A stretch of 64,000 nucleotides of DNA from Myxococcales bacterium. GTDB lineage: Bacteria > Myxococcota_A > Polyangia > Polyangiales > Polyangiaceae. Of this stretch, positions 1 through 8,026 are shown piece after piece. Location: contig JADJKB010000024.1 in assembly GCA_016706225.1 (NCBI GenBank), positions 62,001-126,000 of the forward strand, written 5' to 3'. The position numbers and the translations under genes were made by a program. Position 1 is the first letter of the stretch, and each line of letters starts with the position of its first letter. The notes under the pieces were generated by a model. It was not told the origin of the DNA. It worked only from the letters and a program-made list of their open reading frames with translations, and searched no databases.

Positions 1-483
1 ACCCTGACGCTGTCGAACCACCGCCACCTCGGCGAGATCGCCGCACTCATCCACGAGCTGGGCCTCGCGTGGCTGAACATCCAGTTCTTGACGCCATTCG
101 GCCGGGCCACCGAGACCGTCGCACCGGACACCGCCGTCGCGGCCGGCATCGTGATGCGGGTCATCGACGAGTGGAAGGACCGCCTGAAGCTGCAGGTCAT
201 CAACCTGCCGTGGTGTTTCATGCCGGGGTACGAGGCGTACCTGGTCGGTGATCTGCTCAAGCTCGAACGCCACATGCTGTTCGTGAACAACGAGGAGGTG
301 AATCTGTTCGAGTACCTCCGCCAGCAACGTTCTTACGGGCCCCCATGTGGGACCTGCACCCGAAAGGTGTTCTGTGGCGGGTTCTACCGGCTGACGGACG
401 TGCCCGAGCCGGAGTGGTTGATCCGACCCGAAGACCTGGTGCGAGGGGTCGAAGCGACCGGTCTGACGGGTCCTGCTCGCTGA
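1..483 (+). CDS. Radical SAM/SPASM protein, C-terminal part (5' end outside window)
   Basis: The reading frame is open at the left edge and ends with TGA at 481-483, so only the last 160 codons are visible. The end of the protein has a C-x2-C-x5-C-GGFY cluster (bases about 343-387), which is the closing Cys motif of SPASM/twitch auxiliary Fe-S domains. The preceding stretch, with the FLTPFGRA segment, fits the end of a radical SAM barrel. The CX3CX2C radical SAM motif itself would lie outside the window, so the enzyme's substrate cannot be told. It could be a RiPP-modifying, cofactor-building or anaerobic-maturase type enzyme. The family call is fairly safe; the function is not. Confidence 0.75.
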   Translation, partial: TLTLSNHRHLGEIAALIHELGLAWLNIQFLTPFGRATETVAPDTAVAAGIVMRVIDEWKDRLKLQVINLPWCFMPGYEAYLVGDLLKLERHMLFVNNEEVNLFEYLRQQRSYGPPCGTCTRKVFCGGFYRLTDVPEPEWLIRPEDLVRGVEATGLTGPAR

Positions 484-873
484 CCCTGGAGTCCGGAGAC
501 CACAATGACTGTGGTGCGGTTGCCACGACGCGCACACTGGTTACCGTCACGAGATTGTCGGTGCAGATCGAGCCCCGCGGATCTTGCGGAATTCCAGACA
601 TCGTGCGGAATCGACTCGCCGGCACGCGCGTTGCAGAACAATTGGAGGGAGGAAAGCCGCCGTGAGTCGACCGAAGCGTCAGAGCTCCATTTCTGGGGCA
701 GCGTGGGAGCCCGTTCAACCCGGTCCCAGTCGCGTCGAACCGCGTCGCGGCCACGTTCATTTGCGCGATCTCGGCCGGCGGGCGCCGGCCAGGCGCGGTG
801 GGCCCGACGGTCTCATCGAGCTCATCGAGCGCAAGATGCGACAGCGCTGAGAAGCCGTCGCGCTTCCCTCGGC
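484..873. other. Intergenic stretch between rSAM gene and PAP2 gene
   Basis: About 390 bases separate the end of the radical SAM gene from the convergent end of the PAP2 gene. The only supportable coding candidate is the small ORF at 662-850. The longer frames crossing this stretch run into the PAP2 gene on the wrong strand and have the arginine-rich composition of GC shadows. I saw no tRNA and no clear terminator. Confidence 0.5.
662..850 (+). CDS. Small Arg-rich ORF of unknown function (62 aa)
   Basis: A GTG start follows a good ribosome binding site (GGAGGGAGG, ending about 8 bases upstream), which is unusual in this window and is the main reason for listing it. The product has 62 residues, is basic (many Arg), has no Cys, and has no domain I recognise. 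It lies 178 bases downstream of the radical SAM/SPASM gene on the same strand. A small peptide after such an enzyme could be a modification substrate, but nothing in the peptide (no leader/core pattern, no Cys, no Gly-rich core) supports that directly. It may not be a gene. Confidence 0.35.
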   Translation: MSRPKRQSSISGAAWEPVQPGPSRVEPRRGHVHLRDLGRRAPARRGGPDGLIELIERKMRQR

Positions 874-2088
874 TCAGAACATCCCGATCATTCGCAGCTC
901 CGCGGACTCATTCGAAACGAACGGAATGATCGCGGTCTGAACGGGCTCGGCCGCGGGATGGGGCTCGGCCGCGCTGAGCCGGAGTTTCCGATAGTAGAGC
1001 AGGGACGGCATCAGGTAGCCGGAAGCGTAGCCCATCAAGTGCCCGACCAAGACGTCGCTCGCCCAGTGGCTGTCCGAAGAGATCCGCAGCATGCCCGTAG
1101 CGGTCGTCAACCCGATGGCCAGCACGCAGGCACCGCCGTCGAGAAGAGGGCTGCCGTACAGGGCCAACTGCGTGTGATGCGCGCACGTCAAACCCGCGCC
1201 AGTGGCGGTGAACGCGGCGTGTCCGCTGTAGAACGACTGATATTGCTCCGGTGAGTCGCAACTGACCGAGTAGTAGCGGTTGTCGCGGCACTCGCGCACG
1301 TAGGGTCGCTCTCGCGCCACGAAGCGCTTCGACACTGCGTTCAGGCTCAACGTCAGCGAGTACGCCTGTGCGTTGATGACCGCCATCTGCCACGCCACGT
1401 CCGGGCTTTGGTGCCCGACCCAGGTCACGAGCACGTTGTCGACCAAGACTGGCGCCACCAGCGAGCCAACGATGAGTGCGTCGCTCACGGTCGCGGCGTT
1501 CGCGCGGCCAGATCTCGAGCCGAAGCGCAGCTGGTCCCGAGCGACCTTGTCGTACAGGATAGGACTCGACCAATGCGGCTCGCCCTCGGGTTTCACGAGA
1601 TAGTGGGCCACGGTGACTGACGTCGCGACGCCGATGGTGATCGCTTCGGCATACCCCACTCGCCGCCACTGGTCATGCCAGTGCAGTCCGATGGCTGAGC
1701 GTGAGCTCGGTACAGTGGGGCCGCAGTACTTGCAGGCCAGGCCCTCCGGGTTCGCTTCGGACCGAGCCGGGCGGGGGTTCCTCGCCGTGGCTTTGCTGGG
1801 GATCGGCGGAGCATGCTCGACCGCGTTCGTTGGGCCTGCCGTTGCCTCCGCCTGCGCCGGCTCGGTGGGGGCGCTTGCCGCGGGTTCTCCGGCTGCGGTC
1901 GGAGGCGCGACAGGCGCAGTGGTGGGCGTCGGGGCCACCGCCTGGGCTCGCGCCTCGCCCGCTCCGCAGACGATGACAGCGAAGCCCGCGAGCAGGGCGA
2001 CGACGCAGCGCTCCCAAGCGTCAGGGGGCGCCGCGGGGGCAAAGCGGGCCGGCACGCACCGGCCGGACGAAGCGAAGCAGCGAAGCAT
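874..2088 (-). CDS. PAP2-superfamily phosphatase-like exported protein
   Basis: This 404-aa protein starts with a signal peptide ending near AGEARAQA, followed by a Pro/Ala/Thr-rich linker to about residue 100. The C-terminal half has the PAP2 motif pair: SGHAAF (motif 2, with the catalytic-acid His) and SHWASDVLVGH (motif 3, with the nucleophilic His), plus hydrophobic helices. Members of the family remove phosphate from lipid phosphates such as undecaprenyl pyrophosphate or phosphatidate at the membrane's outer face. The first motif (KxxxxxxRP) is plausibly the segment ending RERPYVRE. A TAGCCT box lies 12 bases before the ATG. Substrate unknown. Confidence 0.8.
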   Translation of the reverse strand: MLRCFASSGRCVPARFAPAAPPDAWERCVVALLAGFAVIVCGAGEARAQAVAPTPTTAPVAPPTAAGEPAASAPTEPAQAEATAGPTNAVEHAPPIPSKATARNPRPARSEANPEGLACKYCGPTVPSSRSAIGLHWHDQWRRVGYAEAITIGVATSVTVAHYLVKPEGEPHWSSPILYDKVARDQLRFGSRSGRANAATVSDALIVGSLVAPVLVDNVLVTWVGHQSPDVAWQMAVINAQAYSLTLSLNAVSKRFVARERPYVRECRDNRYYSVSCDSPEQYQSFYSGHAAFTATGAGLTCAHHTQLALYGSPLLDGGACVLAIGLTTATGMLRISSDSHWASDVLVGHLMGYASGYLMPSLLYYRKLRLSAAEPHPAAEPVQTAIIPFVSNESAELRMIGMF

Positions 2089-2253
2089 CAGCTGGGCTGA
2101 AGGCTAACACCAGCCCAGAGCTTCTCACGCAGAACGGCTTCCTGTGCTCTCGGGCTCGGCCCCGCGACTTGGCCGCCGCGCTCAGGACTATGGCCGGCCC
2201 GGTCAATGAAGATCCGCCCAAAACCGTTCAGGATGACACTCAGGAGCGTGACC

Positions 2254-2562
2254 ATGACCCAGCAAACCAAGATGCGGAAGCACGAGCGGATGGCACTGGA
2301 CGTCGTGGCGAGCGTCAGCGACGGGTGGGTAGAGACGCCTGCGGTCGGCCTGGACGCCTCGGTGGCGGGTCTCGGTCTGAAGAGCGCGTTCCTATGGGCA
2401 CCTGGGACGCGGGTCACCGTTCGGCTGAAGCTGGCCGATGCAACCACTGCAGTTGCGGTGGCGGTGGTCAAGCGCGCCGAGGGAGACGTCATGGGTCTGC
2501 AGGTGCTCGCCACCGGTCAGGCCTTCTCGCGGATCTTCGCTCAGCTCTCGACAGCGGCATGA
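2254..2562 (+). CDS. PilZ-domain protein (c-di-GMP binding)
   Basis: I place the start at the ATG preceded by AGGAG (nine-base spacing) rather than at an upstream ATG in the same frame. The 102-aa protein is little more than one PilZ domain: an RxxxR motif at residues 8-12 (RKHER) and a DxSxxG motif at 34-39 (DASVAG), the two elements that hold c-di-GMP in this family. No enzymatic or membrane part is attached, so it is probably a small effector that binds another protein. It is divergent from the PAP2 gene across 165 bases. A second single-domain PilZ gene lies at 63244-63651. Confidence 0.85.
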   Translation: MTQQTKMRKHERMALDVVASVSDGWVETPAVGLDASVAGLGLKSAFLWAPGTRVTVRLKLADATTAVAVAVVKRAEGDVMGLQVLATGQAFSRIFAQLSTAA

Positions 2563-2659
2563 ACAGAGCGGGCCCGGCGAGGACGTCGCGTCCGCACCGA
2601 GCCCGAAACTTGCGTTGTGCGGCCGGCTCAGCCTCGCACCGAACGCTCGCCGCAGCCGC

Positions 2660-3850
2660 TCACTTCTTCGCAGCGGGTTTTGCTGGCGCCGCGGACTTCT
2701 CAGCGGCGGCGGGTTTGGCGGCCGCTGCCGTCTTTTCAGCCTTGGCAGGAGTCGCAGGTTTGTCGCCGGGCTTCGGCCCTTCCATCAATCCAAGCTGGCT
2801 CATCAGCTCGATCATGCTGCCGTAGCTCTCGCCGCGGACGAACTTCCCGTCTTTGAGCTCGATCACGTCGAGGCCGTGGCCGTGGAACTTCTTGTTCGTT
2901 GCCTTGATGGGTCCCAGGGGGCCCGTGTGCGTGCCGCTGAACTCGACCTCGGCCACCACGAAGTTCGGGCCAAAAGCCCAGATCTTCGGCGCAGACATCT
3001 TCATGTCCGGGAACGACTTCTTGATCATGGCCATCTCTTTCTTGGCCCCGGCTTGCCCCTTGGAATCTTCGGGCATCGTGTAGTCCACGTGGACGCCGTC
3101 CTTGCCCACCATCTCCAGGAACTTCTTCTCGTCCTTGGCTTCCATGCTGGCGTAGAAGGCCTTCACCAGGTCCACGTTGGTGCCCTCGGCCGCGTCGCCG
3201 CTCGCCAGAACCCAGGTGGCCGCGCCGTCGGGCAGCTGGGCGGGTTTGCGCACGGGCGCTTTCATCATGCCGATCTGCCCGGCGATCGTCGCGCCGTCCA
3301 TGTAGGTCATCGCCCGCTTCACCAAGCCGGCGTCGTTGATCCAAAACAGGGTCGCGCCATGGAAGCCGACCGGTTTGTTGGTCGCTTTCATCCCCATGTA
3401 CTCACCCTTGTGCGTGCCGGTGGCGACCCACTGGGCGATCGATACGTCTTTGTTTGCCAGGACGCGGCGCGTCGCCGTCTTCATGTCCGGATACGCCGCG
3501 AAGACTTCCGCGAACATCTTCTCGACGGGCGCACGCCCTTTCTGCTCTTCCAGCCCGTTCGGGCCCAGGTGCACGCTCACGGCGTCTTCGGCGTAGAGCG
3601 CGGCGATGGCCTTGGCGTCGTGTGCGTTGAAGGCTTTCTCTTCGGAGTCGGCAAACGCCTTCTGTCGATCGAGCAGAGGCTTGACCTCGGCCTTCGGCGC
3701 GGGCGCGGTGTCGGCGGCGCTGGAGTCGGCAGGTGGCATGTCCGCGGCTGCGGGGGGCGTGTCGGTCGGCGTTTCGGCCGGCGGTTGGCTGCCGCCACAA
3801 GCGGCATAGAGTGCGGATGCGGCGACGAGCGCGGTAAGTCGAATTCTCAT
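2660..3850 (-). CDS. Lipoprotein with two NTF2/SnoaL-like domains
   Basis: This 396-aa protein has a signal peptide with lipobox LYAAC (Cys18) and a Pro/Ala-rich linker. Two related domains follow, about residues 60-200 and 220-355, each with the fold pattern of SnoaL/NTF2-like polyketide-cyclase or ester-cyclase proteins (paired GTHKGEYMG and GTHTGPLG segments). The tail is a Lys/Ala/Pro-rich low-complexity stretch after about residue 360. A clear ribosome binding site (GGAGGG) precedes the ATG, unlike most lipoprotein genes here. The ligand or substrate is not evident; such domains are often binding rather than catalytic. Confidence 0.75.
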   Translation of the reverse strand: MRIRLTALVAASALYAACGGSQPPAETPTDTPPAAADMPPADSSAADTAPAPKAEVKPLLDRQKAFADSEEKAFNAHDAKAIAALYAEDAVSVHLGPNGLEEQKGRAPVEKMFAEVFAAYPDMKTATRRVLANKDVSIAQWVATGTHKGEYMGMKATNKPVGFHGATLFWINDAGLVKRAMTYMDGATIAGQIGMMKAPVRKPAQLPDGAATWVLASGDAAEGTNVDLVKAFYASMEAKDEKKFLEMVGKDGVHVDYTMPEDSKGQAGAKKEMAMIKKSFPDMKMSAPKIWAFGPNFVVAEVEFSGTHTGPLGPIKATNKKFHGHGLDVIELKDGKFVRGESYGSMIELMSQLGLMEGPKPGDKPATPAKAEKTAAAAKPAAAEKSAAPAKPAAKK

Positions 3851-3926
3851 GATCTGATTTCCCTCCGATTCGGGCGGCGAGATAGCGCGCCGCTGGGTGC
3901 GGCGTCAACGCCCGCTCGGGGATTGC

Positions 3927-5039
3927 TCAGGAGGCGCTGAGAACCGGGTTTGCCTGCGGCGAGACGCTGGCGCCCGCTGGAGGTTTTACGTGCGCGGGCC
4001 AGCGCCTGAGTGCGTAAGCCGCGTAGAGCGCGGCTGCCAGGACGAGTGCGGCGTTGCCCTGATGTGCGGCGGCCAGGGCCACGGGCACGTAGAAGACCAA
4101 GGTCGTGATGCCCAGGGTGACCTGCAACAAGACAGCGGCGAGGATCAAATCGAAGCCACGTCGAGCATGCCGCGGCAGCTCCGCCTTGCGCGCCGCGTAG
4201 GCGAGTCCAATCGCAAAGGCCAGAACAGCGGTGCCCAGCACTCGATGCTGGAACATCACGGTGATCACGTTATCGAACCCGTTCTTCCAGGTCGGGGTCA
4301 ACGCAAGGAGGCCGGTAGGGACCAGCTCTCCCGCCATGAGTGGGAAAGTCGGAAATGCGTGGCCGGCCTTGAGCCCGGCGACCAGACCGCCGGACAGCGC
4401 GGTGAGCGCGGCGAGCGCCGTGAAGAGACCGAGCGCGCGCCGCAGCCGGGGCCAACCCTCGGTGACCACGAAGCCACCCAAGGTCTGCTCGAGCGCGAGC
4501 CAGGCGGCGTAGCTGAAGATCAAGAATCCCATGCCGAGGTGGAGCGTTAGGCGGTAGTGGCTGACGCGGGGCGCGTCGACCAAGCCGCTCGCGACCATGA
4601 ACCAGCCGGCGAGCCCCTGCAGTCCACCGAGCAGCAACAACAGCACCAAACGCCGAACGGTGTGGCGATCCAACCAGCCCTTGAACAAGAAGAACGCACA
4701 CGGCAGCGCCACGACGATTCCAATCGAGCGACCGAGTAGCCGGTGCAGGTACTCTGGCCAGAAGATGCGCTGAAATGCGGCCAGGTCCATGTCCGAGTTC
4801 ACGTGGCGGAACTCCGGGCTCTGTTGATAGAGCGAAAACGCCCGCTCCCAAGCCGCGTGGTCGAGGGGCGGCAGCGTGCCGACGATGGGCTCCCAGACCG
4901 TGATCGAGAGCCCGGAACCGGTCAGTCGCACGACTCCTCCGAGCACGATCATCGTGAGCAGGAGCACCACGCACAGCCACAGCCACACGACGACGGCGCG
5001 GCGCGCGGAGGGCAGAGCGGGGGCGGGCGCAATCGACAT
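3927..5039 (-). CDS. ctaA: Heme A synthase (CtaA/Cox15 family)
   Basis: This 370-aa integral membrane protein has about eight hydrophobic segments. The family signatures are clear: VRLTGSGLSITVWEPIVG near residue 40, WPEYLHRLLGR near residue 95 and FQHRVLG in the second half, whose His residues bind heme. The enzyme oxidises heme O to heme A for the aa3-type cytochrome oxidase. No cox or ctaB genes are adjacent in this window, so the gene stands alone, divergent from an FAD oxidoreductase gene. The extended loop with YQQSPE and the WPEYLHR context resembles the Cox15 type rather than short Bacillus CtaA. Confidence 0.92.
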   Translation of the reverse strand: MSIAPAPALPSARRAVVVWLWLCVVLLLTMIVLGGVVRLTGSGLSITVWEPIVGTLPPLDHAAWERAFSLYQQSPEFRHVNSDMDLAAFQRIFWPEYLHRLLGRSIGIVVALPCAFFLFKGWLDRHTVRRLVLLLLLGGLQGLAGWFMVASGLVDAPRVSHYRLTLHLGMGFLIFSYAAWLALEQTLGGFVVTEGWPRLRRALGLFTALAALTALSGGLVAGLKAGHAFPTFPLMAGELVPTGLLALTPTWKNGFDNVITVMFQHRVLGTAVLAFAIGLAYAARKAELPRHARRGFDLILAAVLLQVTLGITTLVFYVPVALAAAHQGNAALVLAAALYAAYALRRWPAHVKPPAGASVSPQANPVLSAS

Positions 5040-5123
5040 CGAATGTTTGCTCGCGTGGGGGCGGCGGGCGCGTATGCTTTGCCCCAGATTTATCGGGCGT
5101 CAAGACGGACGAGCGAAGCGCGC

Positions 5124-6209
5124 ATGGCAATCGTGGTGGTCGGTGGTGGCATCGCAGGGCTCTCAGCCGCGTGGGGACTGTGCGCCGCGCGAGCGGGCGA
5201 CGTTCTGGTGCTAGAGCGCGAAGCCCAGCTCTTTGCCATGAGCTCCGGCAAGAACGCGGCCATTTACCGGGCGGTCGAGTCGCCGCGTCCAGTCGCCGAG
5301 CTGGGCGTGAGGAGCGCGACGCTGCTCGACGAGCTATTCGGGGCGCGCGAACGCTGGCTCCGGCAGGATGGCTTGCTGCTCACGGCGAAGTCCCGCGATG
5401 CCCTGGTCCCGCTCGCAGACATTTCATCCAGCGTGGGGATCGAAGTCGAGTGGCTGACACAAGCCGAGCTCGTACGACGAGCGCCATCCGTGATGGGCGG
5501 TCACGCGACCACTGCGCTGTGGGTTGCCGGGGGCGGGGTGATCGATCTGCACGCCATCGCGACGGCGCTCGCCAAGGCCGTGCGGGACGCAGGAGGCCGC
5601 ATCGCGGTCGAGAATCGAGCGGTCCGTGTGCTCACGGACAAAGGGCGCGTGACTGGCGTCGCCTGCGGCGAACAGACCCATCCCGCGGACGTCGTGGTGA
5701 TCGCAGGCGGAGCCTGGGCGAGCGAGGTCGGCGAGACCTGTGGCGCGCCGCTACCTCTCACCCCGGTGCGGCGTCACCTCGTGATGCTCGAGCCCGACGT
5801 TGCCATCGCACCCGACGCGCCCACCGTCTGGGATGCAGAGCTCGGCGCGTATTATCGCCCCGAGTCCGGCGCGCTGCTGTCGAGCCCTGGCGACGCCGTG
5901 CCTTGGCACGCGGAAGATCCGGCCGCGGATCCGGCCGCGCTCGAGCTGCTCTTCGAGCGCCTGCGCAAGATGGCGCCGTCCGTCGCGGGTGCCCGCGTGC
6001 GGCGTTACTGGGCGTGTCTGCGCACCTTCGCTCCCGACAAGGCGAGTGTGGTCGGCGCGGATCCGCGCGTCGCTGGGCTGTTCTGGCTGGCCGGGCTCGG
6101 CGGTCACGGCATGACGGCGGGTGTCGCGGCGGGGCGTGTACTGGCGGCCGGTGTCACGGGCGCGGGCGATCCGTTGCATCGACACCTGACGCCAGCGCGG
6201 TTGCTTTAG
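5124..6209 (+). CDS. FAD-dependent oxidoreductase, DAO family
   Basis: The start is the ATG opening MAIVVVGGGIAGLSAAW, which puts the dinucleotide-binding GxGxxG motif (residues 7-12) at the very N-terminus, as is normal for the DAO (D-amino-acid oxidase/glycine oxidase-like) family. The 361-aa protein keeps the family layout: a middle substrate domain and a C-terminal GLFWLAGLGGHGMTAGVAAG segment that closes the FAD site. The substrate is probably an amino acid or other amine, but this cannot be read from the sequence. A TATGCT box lies about 46 bases upstream. The stop codon overlaps the stop of the convergent gene (TTAG, 6206-6209). Confidence 0.85.
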   Translation: MAIVVVGGGIAGLSAAWGLCAARAGDVLVLEREAQLFAMSSGKNAAIYRAVESPRPVAELGVRSATLLDELFGARERWLRQDGLLLTAKSRDALVPLADISSSVGIEVEWLTQAELVRRAPSVMGGHATTALWVAGGGVIDLHAIATALAKAVRDAGGRIAVENRAVRVLTDKGRVTGVACGEQTHPADVVVIAGGAWASEVGETCGAPLPLTPVRRHLVMLEPDVAIAPDAPTVWDAELGAYYRPESGALLSSPGDAVPWHAEDPAADPAALELLFERLRKMAPSVAGARVRRYWACLRTFAPDKASVVGADPRVAGLFWLAGLGGHGMTAGVAAGRVLAAGVTGAGDPLHRHLTPARLL

Positions 6210-7795
6210 CGATTGGGTTTCACTCCGCGCCGTCGGCGGAGGCAGAGGAGACCAGAGAAGAGCCAGACGAGATCAGCGCTCGTCGTGGAGTGCGAAACCG
6301 TGCAGCCCGCTCCGTCGTCCGCAGGGATCGTCTCCCCCGCCTTCCCACCCACGCGTCCGGGGTTGCCGCCCGCGTCCGGAGCGCTGGCGTCACCCGACCC
6401 GCCTGCCGTTCCGGCCTCACCGGCACCGCCGCCCGCAGCTCCGCCAAGCTCGGGGTCGCTCGGGTCTGCGTCGCTGCCTCCGTCGTCGCCGACAGCGCCA
6501 GCCCCGCCCGCGCCTCCGCTCCCGGTCTTGCCTCCGGTTCCCCCGCTACTGCCAGCCTTGCCTCCGCTTCCCCCGCTTCCGCCATCCGTGCCGCCGTCGG
6601 TTGGAGGTTCCGTCGTCGCTTCGACCAGATGGAAACGCAGCGCATCGAAGCCGACGTATTCACCGGGAGCGCCCAGAGTGCTCAGGGTCACCTTGGCGCT
6701 GGTTCCAAACGCGAAGCTGCCGAGCTTCTGGAAGCTGCCGCCGATCTGGGACTGATCGACGTTCACCGCGTGTTGCCCGTCCAGCGCCTGGACCACCAGC
6801 TTCCCGGCGGACACGGTCGCGTGGTTGCCGTACGGCACGAAGGCACTCACCGTCCACTTGCCCGCGACGGGGAGCTTTGCGCTCCAAGTTCCGAGCACGG
6901 TTGCGCTGGAGGAAGCAGCTACCCAGGCATAACGACCCCGCCAGCCACCCTTGCCGTCTGCCGATAGCGGAGCGGAGCTGCTGAAACCAGCGGCAGCGTC
7001 GTCCACGATCACGTCGGGCACCTTCGCCGACTGCCACTGGTCCTGGATCTGATTCCACGAGCGGATCACCATCGACAGTACATCGCTGTACTCTTGCCAC
7101 TTGTTGGGCTGTCGGTACCAAGCGCACCACGCGGGGTAGCCGGCTCGGTAACAGGGCCACGAATTCGTGTCCGACGACTCCAGGTAGGCGCTGACCCGGA
7201 GGTCGCGCTCGAGCGCCGAGAGCCAGTAGCTGTTGTGCATGCCCTGTGTCGTGCCGCCCGGGCTCGCGGCGAGCGCGGCGACCGTCACTGACGACGGGAA
7301 CGCCTTGCTCTGAGCCGCGAGTCGGAACACCTCGTCGCCCACGTCCTTGGTCGTGCGGTTCGGGTGGGCCCACGCAAAAGCTTTGGCAACGTCGCCATAG
7401 TGATCACTGACCTGGACCCCCAGTCCGACCTGCCAGATGTTGCCCCCCCAAGGTACGACGTTGCAGTCGTAGTCGATGTCGTAGTTGTAGTCGCCGCAGT
7501 TGGTGAGCCGCCACGGGGCGAGGCTCGCATCTGCGGCGGCGAACCACGCGAGCAGCACCGGATCGCCGGTCTGTGCTCCGGCCTCGGCGCCCTCGAGCAG
7601 GAACACCTCCAGTTGAGAGTGAGCCATCGGCGAGAGCGCGGACAAGTTGGCGTTTGGGTTCGATGCCGGTTTGAAGCCGTGGGAGGCGACGTAGGTGCTC
7701 AGCGCGGGTGCAGGCGCCATGAAGGGCTTGGTCGCGGCGACGCGTGGCGTGCCGATGATGAAGCCGAACCAACACAGGACGACGAGGGTGCGCAT
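6206..7795 (-). CDS. Secreted protein with golvesin/Xly-like domain and MYXO-CTERM-like tail
   Basis: I start at the ATG of MRTLVVLCWFGF; the frame is open further upstream but without a signal peptide. The 529-aa protein has a signal peptide and a domain of about 230 residues rich in Trp and Tyr that I do not recognise. A golvesin/Xly-type carbohydrate-binding-like domain follows at about residues 290-395 (YAWVAAS, FVPYGNHATV, FDALRFH). Then comes a Gly/Ser/Ala/Asp stalk and a C-terminal Cys, hydrophobic stretch and Arg cluster (LCLRRRRG), resembling the MYXO-CTERM signal processed by myxosortase. It is probably anchored at the cell surface. The catalytic role, if any, is unclear. Confidence 0.7.
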   Translation of the reverse strand: MRTLVVLCWFGFIIGTPRVAATKPFMAPAPALSTYVASHGFKPASNPNANLSALSPMAHSQLEVFLLEGAEAGAQTGDPVLLAWFAAADASLAPWRLTNCGDYNYDIDYDCNVVPWGGNIWQVGLGVQVSDHYGDVAKAFAWAHPNRTTKDVGDEVFRLAAQSKAFPSSVTVAALAASPGGTTQGMHNSYWLSALERDLRVSAYLESSDTNSWPCYRAGYPAWCAWYRQPNKWQEYSDVLSMVIRSWNQIQDQWQSAKVPDVIVDDAAAGFSSSAPLSADGKGGWRGRYAWVAASSSATVLGTWSAKLPVAGKWTVSAFVPYGNHATVSAGKLVVQALDGQHAVNVDQSQIGGSFQKLGSFAFGTSAKVTLSTLGAPGEYVGFDALRFHLVEATTEPPTDGGTDGGSGGSGGKAGSSGGTGGKTGSGGAGGAGAVGDDGGSDADPSDPELGGAAGGGAGEAGTAGGSGDASAPDAGGNPGRVGGKAGETIPADDGAGCTVSHSTTSADLVWLFSGLLCLRRRRGVKPNR

Positions 7796-7893
7796 GCTGA
7801 CCGAGGTCGCAAGAGGTGTGCCGGCTGGCCGCAGCGCGACAGATGCTCGAAATGCCGCGCAGGCGCGGACCTCGGCGGCGGAGGTCTCACGAG

Positions 7894-7938
7894 GGTGATC
7901 GACTTGATCACCATGCGGGTGATCACACCGATCACCCG
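7894..7938. promoter_or_regulatory. Tandem dyad-symmetric operator-like sites
   Basis: Two near-identical inverted repeats stand side by side in the divergent region between the golvesin-like gene (start 7795) and the M23 peptidase gene (start 8027). The first is GGTGATC-N5-GATCACC (7895-7913); the second is GGGTGATC-N5-GATCACCC (7918-7938). Their centres are 24 bases apart. Such paired dyads are typical of a dimeric regulator binding cooperatively. The regulator is unknown. Confidence 0.5.
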
Positions 7939-8026
7939 GTTGCAGCTCGACCGCGCGCGTATCGGCGGATCTGCGCGGAATTTGGCTGGCGAGGGCGCTG
8001 GTCTTGGGTTTGCAGTGCCGCTCTGC

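Noticed and set aside
2438..3940. 500-codon open frame on the plus strand
   Set aside because: It runs antisense to the NTF2-like lipoprotein gene, has Arg/His/Leu-rich shadow composition and no ribosome binding site; the minus-strand gene has a signal peptide, domains and a clear GGAGGG site.
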